Assembly (NCBI GenBank): GCA_050248595.1 | Contig: JBFWSB010000167.1 | Location: 1 to 9,539, forward strand | Source of the DNA: JAGWAZ01 sp050248595 | GTDB lineage: Bacteria; Bacteroidota; Ignavibacteria; OLB7 | Reading direction: 5' to 3' | DNA: 9,539 nt | Part shown: positions 5,550 through 9,539 of the stretch, one piece after another | Numbering within the stretch: position 1 is the first letter of the stretch | Layout: every line of letters begins with the position of its first letter | Position numbers and translations under genes: made by a program | Notes under the pieces: model-generated | What the model was told of the DNA's origin: nothing | What the model saw: only the letters and a program-made list of their open reading frames with translations | Database searches by the model: none

Positions 5550-6081
5550 TTGAGACCTCCTCAGCATCGTCGTCGTAAAGTCCGGGAATCAACCGAACCT
5601 GAATCACTCCCTCCTCTTCGTCGACATCAATCACAAACTCCTCGATTGCTGGCAGAAGCCACTCTCTCTCCCCCTGTTCGATTCTCCAGATATAGTGGGC
5701 AGCCGAATCAAACATCCCGGCAAGTCTTCCCAACTCTTTTCCACTCTCATCGAGAATGCGTGATCCAATCAAGCCGGGATCACTCCAGATTTCCCCATAG
5801 TGAAGCACTTTACGCTCTACGAAGATTCCCTTATCGCTGAGAGGTTCGGTCTCCTCTCTGTTGTCAATCCCGCGGAAGTAGCAGACAAGTTCGCCCTCTC
5901 TTCCCGGTTCACATTTGATCAGTTCGTATGGCTGTACAAAGGAGATCGAGTATCCAATGCTGACTCTGCAAGGTGTATCCACCACGGGAACGCTCTGCTG
6001 GTCCAGCCGGCATCGCATTCCACCTTCCACACCGTGCGGTCTGGTTAGTATCCCGAGTCGTATAAGCGATGAGTCGGCCAT
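5542..6081 (-). CDS. rimM: 16S rRNA processing protein RimM
   Basis: 179 residues, normal for RimM (about 165-185). It binds S19 and assists maturation of the 30S head. The N-terminal RimM barrel begins L-G-I-L-T-R-P-H-G-V-E-G-G (residues 9-21) and contains FRGIDNREETEPLSDKGIFV (69-88). The C-terminal PRC-barrel covers about residues 100-170, with IGSRILDESGKELGRLAGMFD, the WLLPAIEEFVIDVD segment (141-154) and RLIPGLYD at the end, after which a short acidic tail follows. No internal disruption. The ATG has no Shine-Dalgarno immediately upstream. Instead the 62-base gap from rpsP holds two hairpins and a 17-codon ORF that runs over this start, suggesting that initiation depends on coupling or on RNA structure. 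It overlaps trmD by eight bases. Confidence 0.95.
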   Translation of the reverse strand: MADSSLIRLGILTRPHGVEGGMRCRLDQQSVPVVDTPCRVSIGYSISFVQPYELIKCEPGREGELVCYFRGIDNREETEPLSDKGIFVERKVLHYGEIWSDPGLIGSRILDESGKELGRLAGMFDSAAHYIWRIEQGEREWLLPAIEEFVIDVDEEEGVIQVRLIPGLYDDDAEEVSNG

Positions 6082-6098
6082 AACGAGACAAGGGGCAT
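6045..6098 (-). CDS. Possible 17-codon leader ORF overlapping the rimM start
   Basis: ATG at 6098 to TAA at 6045, encoding MPLVSLWPTHRLYDSGY. It is preceded by AGGGGG five bases upstream, a better ribosome binding site than the one before rimM itself, and its ATG lies in the loop/arm of the hairpin 6092-6107. It runs out of frame across the rimM ATG at 6081 and ends 34 bases into rimM. This could couple rimM initiation to upstream ribosomes. It could equally be chance: short ORFs are frequent and the peptide resembles nothing I know. Confidence 0.25.
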   Translation of the reverse strand: MPLVSLWPTHRLYDSGY

Positions 6099-6134
6099 CA
6101 ATGCCCCCTGTAAACCTCCGCAGCGTAGCGGAGG
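6092..6134 (-). promoter_or_regulatory. Two hairpins in the rpsP-rimM gap
   Basis: Reading on the minus strand, the first hairpin pairs CCTCCGC (6134-6128) with GCGGAGG (6121-6115) around a 6-base loop. The second pairs GGGGCA (6107-6102) with TGCCCC (6097-6092) around TTGA. Both stems are perfect and GC-rich, and together they take up most of the 62-base gap between the rpsP stop and the rimM ATG. The GGAGG ending the first hairpin is the only strong Shine-Dalgarno core in the gap, but it lies 33 bases from the ATG and is base-paired. There is no U-tract, so neither is a classical terminator. A processing site or a translational control element is plausible. Confidence 0.55.
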
Positions 6135-6143
6135 GAATCGAAC

Positions 6144-6737
6144 TTATTCGCTCCCCTTCTCTTCGTCGTTGGAGTCACCCGCATTTTCCTCGGCAGCCGG
6201 TGCTTCCACAGCAGTCTCCTCTGCTACCGGAGCTTCCTCTGCTGGAGCCTCGGCGGCTGGAGTCTCTTCTGCTGGTGCTTCTGCAACTTCTGGAGTAGCA
6301 ACTTCCTCTACCGGAGCCTCGGCAACTTCTGGGGTAGCCTCTGCTTCTGCGGCTGGTGCTTCTGCAACAGTCTCTTCGGCAGCAACCTTCTTCGTATTTG
6401 CCTTCACAGCCTCACGGTTCCGGAAACGCATTACGTGGGCATCAACTGCCGCAGTAATTTCATCTGCGCTCACCCCTTTGCTCTCCATCTGCAGAGCCAA
6501 AAGAATGCCTTCGCGGCTGAGGATATTCCGTACTGTATCGGTCGGCTGTGCCCCTGTCTTCAGCCAGTGTGTAACGCGCTCGCGATCGAGCATTGTTGCA
6601 CCCGAAGTAATGAGTGGGCTGTACTGACCGACTTTCTCGATAATGCGCCCATCACGTGGGCTGCGGCTGTCGGCGGCAACGATGTCGTAAACCGGCAAAC
6701 GCTTCCGTCCTCTTCTCCTTAAACGAAGTTTGACCAT
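6144..6737 (-). CDS. rpsP: 30S ribosomal protein S16 with a long acidic Ala/Glu/Pro tail
   Basis: 197 residues against 80-90 for a minimal S16. The core (about 1-82) is clear: VKLRLRRRGRKRLPVYDIVAADSRSPRDGRIIEKVGQY with the basic start, RSPRDG at 25-30, then VTHWLKTGAQPTDTVRNIL at 55-73. A helical extension (83-117, basic, ending KANTKK) follows. From residue 119 to the end the sequence is almost only Ala, Glu, Pro, Val and Thr, built from imperfect units such as ATPEVAEAPxEE (twice), PAAEAPAEE and PAAEE, with one Lys and no Arg. Such S16 tails are known from Bacteroidota and relatives and are presumably disordered and surface-exposed. S16 binds early in 30S assembly. There is no Shine-Dalgarno before the ATG, but an A/T-rich leader (AATTTTTGAATC). 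It is preceded by a 151-base gap with a large hairpin and followed by rimM. Confidence 0.95.
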   Translation of the reverse strand: MVKLRLRRRGRKRLPVYDIVAADSRSPRDGRIIEKVGQYSPLITSGATMLDRERVTHWLKTGAQPTDTVRNILSREGILLALQMESKGVSADEITAAVDAHVMRFRNREAVKANTKKVAAEETVAEAPAAEAEATPEVAEAPVEEVATPEVAEAPAEETPAAEAPAEEAPVAEETAVEAPAAEENAGDSNDEEKGSE

Positions 6738-6790
6738 GATTCAAAAATTGTTGTGTAGATGTTGTCTGATAATAGTTTGTCCTTTGTTCT

Positions 6791-6839
6791 CAGAGCTTAG
6801 GCATTGGGAACTATCCCCTCTCCCAAAAACTAAGCTCTG
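6791..6839 (-). promoter_or_regulatory. Two-tier hairpin in the ffh-rpsP gap (rpsP leader)
   Basis: An outer stem of ten perfect pairs (CAGAGCTTAG 6791-6800 with CTAAGCTCTG 6830-6839) encloses a symmetrical 3x3 internal loop (6801-6803 and 6827-6829). An inner stem of six pairs (TTGGGA 6804-6809 with TCCCAA 6821-6826) follows, then an 11-base loop. It sits 53 bases upstream of the rpsP ATG and 49 bases after the ffh stop. Neither strand carries a U-tract directly after the stem, so it does not look like an intrinsic terminator. An RNase processing site or a ribosomal-protein binding leader would fit its position. No promoter of the TAnnTTTG type is seen in the gap, so rpsP may be transcribed from ffh. 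Confidence 0.7.
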
Positions 6840-6888
6840 CTAACCAAGTTCAAAATAGCTCTACTAATTCACTACCTCGACTCGTTAT

Positions 6889-8247
6889 CTATCTCTTCTT
6901 TCCTAACAGTCCACCCCCCGGCACTGCCGGAAGTCCCATCCCCTTCATTGCTCCCTGCACATTCCCCTTCGTCAACTTCTTCATCGTCCGACGCATTTGG
7001 TCGAACTGGCGAAGCAGTCGATTCACATCTTGCACTTTCGTGCCGGAACCGTTTGCAATCCGCTTGCGGCGGCTACCGTTGATGATGTCGGGACGATCGC
7101 GCTCATCCTTCGTCATCGAGAGAATGATTGCCTCCACCTGCTTGAAGGCATTGTCGTCGATGTCGACCCCCTTCAACTGCTTGCCCATACCGGGAATCAT
7201 CCCCAACAGATCGCGAACCGATCCCATCTTCTTGATGGTCTGAATCTGCTGATAGAAATCTTCCAACGTAAACTGATTCTTCCGGAGCTTCTCCTCCAGC
7301 TTCGCAGCCTGCTCTTCAGTAAACTGCTCTTGCGCCTTCTCCACAAGGGAGACAACGTCACCCATACCGAGAATTCGTGAGGCCATCCGCTCCGGATAGA
7401 ACGGCTCCAACGCCTCCATCTTCTCGCCAGTTCCGATAAACTTAATCGGCGTCTCGACAACTGCACGAATCGAGAGGGCTGCCCCCCCTCGGGTGTCGCC
7501 ATCAAGTTTCGTTAGAATCACACCGTCGAAGCTCAACTGGTCGTGAAATGCCTTCGCCGTTGTCACGGCATCCTGACCAATCATCGAGTCGACAACGAAG
7601 AGGATCTCGTTCGGACGAACAGCCTTCTTGATGTTCGCCACCTCAGCCATCATCTCTTCGTCAATCGTCAGGCGACCGGCAGTATCGATAATCACGACGT
7701 TACGTCCGGTACGCTTCGCTTCAAAAATCGCTTTCTCAGCGATCACCACCGGATTCTCACCCGGAAGAGTAAATACTGGAACTCCGAGATTCTCACCGAG
7801 CGTACTCAACTGGTCGACAGCAGCCGGACGGTAAACGTCGGCAGCTACGAGCATTGGGCGTTCCCCCTTCGACTTGAAGTGGTTCGCCAGTTTTGCCGAG
7901 TGGGTTGTTTTACCCGATCCCTGAAGACCAACCATCATAATGATTGTCGGTCCGGCAGGGTTCATCTTGATCCCCTTGTGCTCCCCCCCCATCAATTCCA
8001 CCAGCTCGTCGTGGATGATCTTCACCATTAACTGGCCGGGAGTTATATCCCCCACCACTTCTTGGCCGAGAGCTTTCTGGCGGACATCTTCAACGAACGA
8101 CTTGACCGTCTGGAAGTTAACGTCGGCATCGAGCAACGCACGGCGCACTTCGCGGAGAGCGTCGGTTACGTTCTCTTCACTCAGTTTTTTTACGCCAGTA
8201 AGCGTTTTTAAGGCCGCATCAAGCTTTTCGCTGAGATTTTCAAACAT
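6889..8247 (-). CDS. ffh: Signal recognition particle GTPase Ffh (SRP54)
   Basis: 452 residues, full length. It binds 4.5S/6S RNA and signal sequences of nascent membrane proteins and docks with FtsY. The N domain helical bundle occupies residues 1-90. The G domain shows GLQGSGKTT (107-115), DVYRPAA (137-143), DTAGR (188-192), TKLDG (246-250) and GTGE (272-275). The M domain (about 325-440) holds the RNA-binding GSRRKRIANGSG (391-402) followed by VQDVNRLLRQFDQM and a Met/Gly/Lys-rich C-terminus that is the usual flexible tail. All GTPase and RNA contacts appear intact. The ATG at 8247 gives the family start MFENLSEKLDAALKTLTG, with only a weak AGAG upstream. A run of eight G on the coding strand (7983-7990) encodes the Gly-Gly of ELMGGEHKG without disturbing the frame. 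It is preceded by a candidate TTG/TAnnTTTG promoter and is the first gene of the translation cluster. Confidence 0.98.
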   Translation of the reverse strand: MFENLSEKLDAALKTLTGVKKLSEENVTDALREVRRALLDADVNFQTVKSFVEDVRQKALGQEVVGDITPGQLMVKIIHDELVELMGGEHKGIKMNPAGPTIIMMVGLQGSGKTTHSAKLANHFKSKGERPMLVAADVYRPAAVDQLSTLGENLGVPVFTLPGENPVVIAEKAIFEAKRTGRNVVIIDTAGRLTIDEEMMAEVANIKKAVRPNEILFVVDSMIGQDAVTTAKAFHDQLSFDGVILTKLDGDTRGGAALSIRAVVETPIKFIGTGEKMEALEPFYPERMASRILGMGDVVSLVEKAQEQFTEEQAAKLEEKLRKNQFTLEDFYQQIQTIKKMGSVRDLLGMIPGMGKQLKGVDIDDNAFKQVEAIILSMTKDERDRPDIINGSRRKRIANGSGTKVQDVNRLLRQFDQMRRTMKKLTKGNVQGAMKGMGLPAVPGGGLLGKKR

Positions 8248-8489
8248 ATCTCTATATCAATATTCTGCTATCTTCAATCAGATCAACTTCCCTCTCTACG
8301 CTTCCGAGAGTGACCAACACTTTTCAGTCAACCGTTAGACGATCTGAGGGGGAATACTTCAAATCGGGCAAAGGACTACAAAGATAGGGGACGGGGAACA
8401 GGTGTGCAACCAGGAAAGAATTGCATCTGCGAAGGGGAACGGATTGAAACAAGGGGGAATTTCGAGCCGGGGAAGCCTCACATTACCCC
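8248..8489. other. Intergenic region upstream of ffh
   Basis: 242 bases with no gene. The half nearest the regulator carries the candidate ffh promoter. The remainder would be the ffh leader and contains only one weak hairpin on the minus strand (CTCTC with GAGAG around nine bases, near 8295-8313). No U-tract terminator for the upstream regulator gene is visible, although several C-runs (minus strand) lie just after its stop. Confidence 0.5.
8379..8409 (-). promoter_or_regulatory. Candidate Bacteroidota-type promoter for ffh
   Basis: On the minus strand, TATCTTTG (8386-8379) matches the TAnnTTTG -7 box exactly, and TTG (8409-8407) lies 20 bases upstream in the place of the -33 element. Both are in the 242-base gap between the regulator gene and ffh and point toward ffh, predicting transcription from about 8372 and a leader of roughly 125 bases. 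Agreement in both elements, the spacing and the orientation support it, but an exact TAnnTTTG can arise by chance. Confidence 0.55.
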
Positions 8490-9539
8490 TCATTTTTCCT
8501 CACGCAACTCTTTTTCCCGCATCACTTCGGCATCAGCACCACGGTGGCGACGCTCCAAGCCTTCACGCAGAAGCTCGGCAAGTTCTTCATCCCCCGGCAT
8601 AGCAACGGTAGCTCCGCGCCCTACGCGGATGGCACTCTCGATTGCCCCCTCCGCAACCAGCTCTCTGCCAATACGGAGCGCACTCTCTCGCAATCGGCTC
8701 TCAATGTCATCTCGCAATGTATCGTAGAGGGGATCGTACAGCCCGGGAAAGAGAGGTCCCTTCGCGGCAAGCTCCAATCCCCCCTCAATCAATTCGCCAG
8801 CACGAGCCAGTTTCCCCTCGGCAAACTCTCTCTCAGCCTCTTCCACCATCCCCACCAACTGCAAAACGTCAACTTGAAGGAGAGCAAGATTTAGTCGAGG
8901 GAGTCCCTCCTCATCTGTCAACACGGCATCACGCCCGATAGCCTCGCGCAGCCTGAAGACGCCGGTGTTTACCACCTTGCGAGATTGGCGTGAGTATGGT
9001 TCACCGGAGGCCAACTCCATGAAGGCTTGACGATCCAACTTTTCCCGAAGGAGGGCGGCAACAACAAGTGCGCCTGAAATCGCGTGCAGTCTCCCCCCCC
9101 GCAATTCCTTTCTCCCACTCTTCCCCTTGCTGAAAGCAAATGTTCCGATCACAGAGAGAAGAAGGTGCTCACTCTCAGAACGAGAAGAGAACTTGCGGGT
9201 CAACTGATCGACCGACTTCTGCCATTCAAGTGAACGGTCGTCTGTAAGGAGTGAACGGACTTCCTGAAAGAGTGCACTCAATGACGGGACAGACCCACGT
9301 TCGGCAAGCCAAGAGAGGGCATCGTGAACACGGTCAGCGAGGGCAGAACGAAAATCCTGAGAGATACTTCCGGGCTTCTCACGGTCAATCAGATCAACCA
9401 ACTTCAAGATGCCCCACAACTCTATCAGCTCCACTTGGCGAAGAATTGGCATCCGCAATCGTTCTATCAGATCATCTACCAGATTATCCTCCAAGTTGAG
9501 ATAGTAGCGAAGCAACGACCCGTGAAGTGAAGTTGGAAG
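8490..9539 (-). CDS. SARP/BTAD-like regulator, C-terminal part, 5' end outside window
   Basis: 349 residues in the window. The frame is open to the right edge, where it reads LPTSLHGS before the first possible TTG start at 9515, so it is probably 5'-truncated. Numbering from the edge, residues about 156-218 resemble a winged-helix DNA-binding domain of the OmpR/SARP type (LLREKLDRQAFMELASGEP, then NTGVFRLREAIGRDAVLTDEEGLPRL). Residues about 223-333 resemble the helical BTAD repeat: VDVLQLVGMVEEAEREF, ARAGELIEGGLELA, the FPGLYDPLYDTLRDDIESRL signature, then two helices with AIESAIRVGRGATVAMPGDEE. The N-terminal ~150 visible residues are helical and unassigned. The assignment is by pattern only. 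In this class the domain order suggests a sensory or ATPase region further upstream. A coding-strand run of eight G (9093-9100) lies just before the winged helix. The gene is separated from ffh by 242 bases and is unlikely to share its transcript. Confidence 0.55.
   Translation of the reverse strand, partial: LPTSLHGSLLRYYLNLEDNLVDDLIERLRMPILRQVELIELWGILKLVDLIDREKPGSISQDFRSALADRVHDALSWLAERGSVPSLSALFQEVRSLLTDDRSLEWQKSVDQLTRKFSSRSESEHLLLSVIGTFAFSKGKSGRKELRGGRLHAISGALVVAALLREKLDRQAFMELASGEPYSRQSRKVVNTGVFRLREAIGRDAVLTDEEGLPRLNLALLQVDVLQLVGMVEEAEREFAEGKLARAGELIEGGLELAAKGPLFPGLYDPLYDTLRDDIESRLRESALRIGRELVAEGAIESAIRVGRGATVAMPGDEELAELLREGLERRHRGADAEVMREKELREEK

Noticed and set aside
6169..6627. Long Ser/Ala-rich open frame antisense to rpsP
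   Set aside because: It is the mirror of the repetitive Ala/Glu codons of the S16 tail; the low-complexity sequence alone keeps the frame open.
6791..6839. Reading the ffh-rpsP hairpin as an intrinsic terminator of ffh
   Set aside because: No run of T follows the stem on the minus strand (AGAACAAAGG instead), and rpsP would then need its own promoter, which is not evident.

Overview
The window reads as chromosomal DNA of a free-living bacterium, most likely from the Bacteroidota/Chlorobiota (FCB) side of the tree. Three things suggest this: a TTG-N20-TAnnTTTG promoter-like site upstream of ffh, a ribosomal protein S16 with a long Ala/Glu/Pro-rich acidic tail, and ribosomal-protein and rimM starts that vary in Shine-Dalgarno strength, some having none. 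This is inference; no marker in the window fixes the genus. No phage, insertion sequence, CRISPR array, tRNA or rRNA is visible, and no gap longer than about 245 bases lacks a gene.

Left part (1-3668), accessory or housekeeping singletons. It opens with the body of a YhcG-type (DUF1016) PDDEXK nuclease, cut by the left edge, which carries a perfect 39-base palindrome in its coding sequence. A small TfoX N-terminal-domain protein follows. Facing it on the minus strand are two short genes overlapping by four bases (2507-2013 and 2016-1540). They look like diverged tandem duplicates of one unrecognised, possibly PH/GRAM-like, domain, the first with an N-terminal membrane anchor. On the plus strand come a complete HinT-like HIT hydrolase and a DUF1569 (DinB-fold) protein. 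A strong bidirectional terminator (3733-3774) closes this part.

Right part (3793-8247), minus strand, a translation and secretion cluster in transcription order: ffh (SRP GTPase), rpsP (S16), rimM (16S maturation), trmD (tRNA m1G37 methyltransferase), an unrecognised secreted protein, rplS (L19). The classical rpsP-rimM-trmD-rplS order is kept, but a gene for an exported beta-rich protein sits between trmD and rplS. The ffh-rpsP gap holds a two-tier hairpin. The rpsP-rimM gap holds two further hairpins and a 17-codon ORF that overlaps the rimM start.

Right edge (8490-9539), minus strand: the C-terminal part of a large protein resembling SARP/BTAD-type regulators (winged helix followed by a helical repeat region). 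It is cut by the window end and separated from ffh by a 242-base gap holding the candidate ffh promoter.

I found no coherent new multi-gene system. The items most worth a second look are the palindrome that encodes nearly the same peptide on both strands of the nuclease gene, the duplicated membrane-anchored pair, the exported protein gene inside the trmD-rplS operon, and the structured leaders of rpsP and rimM.
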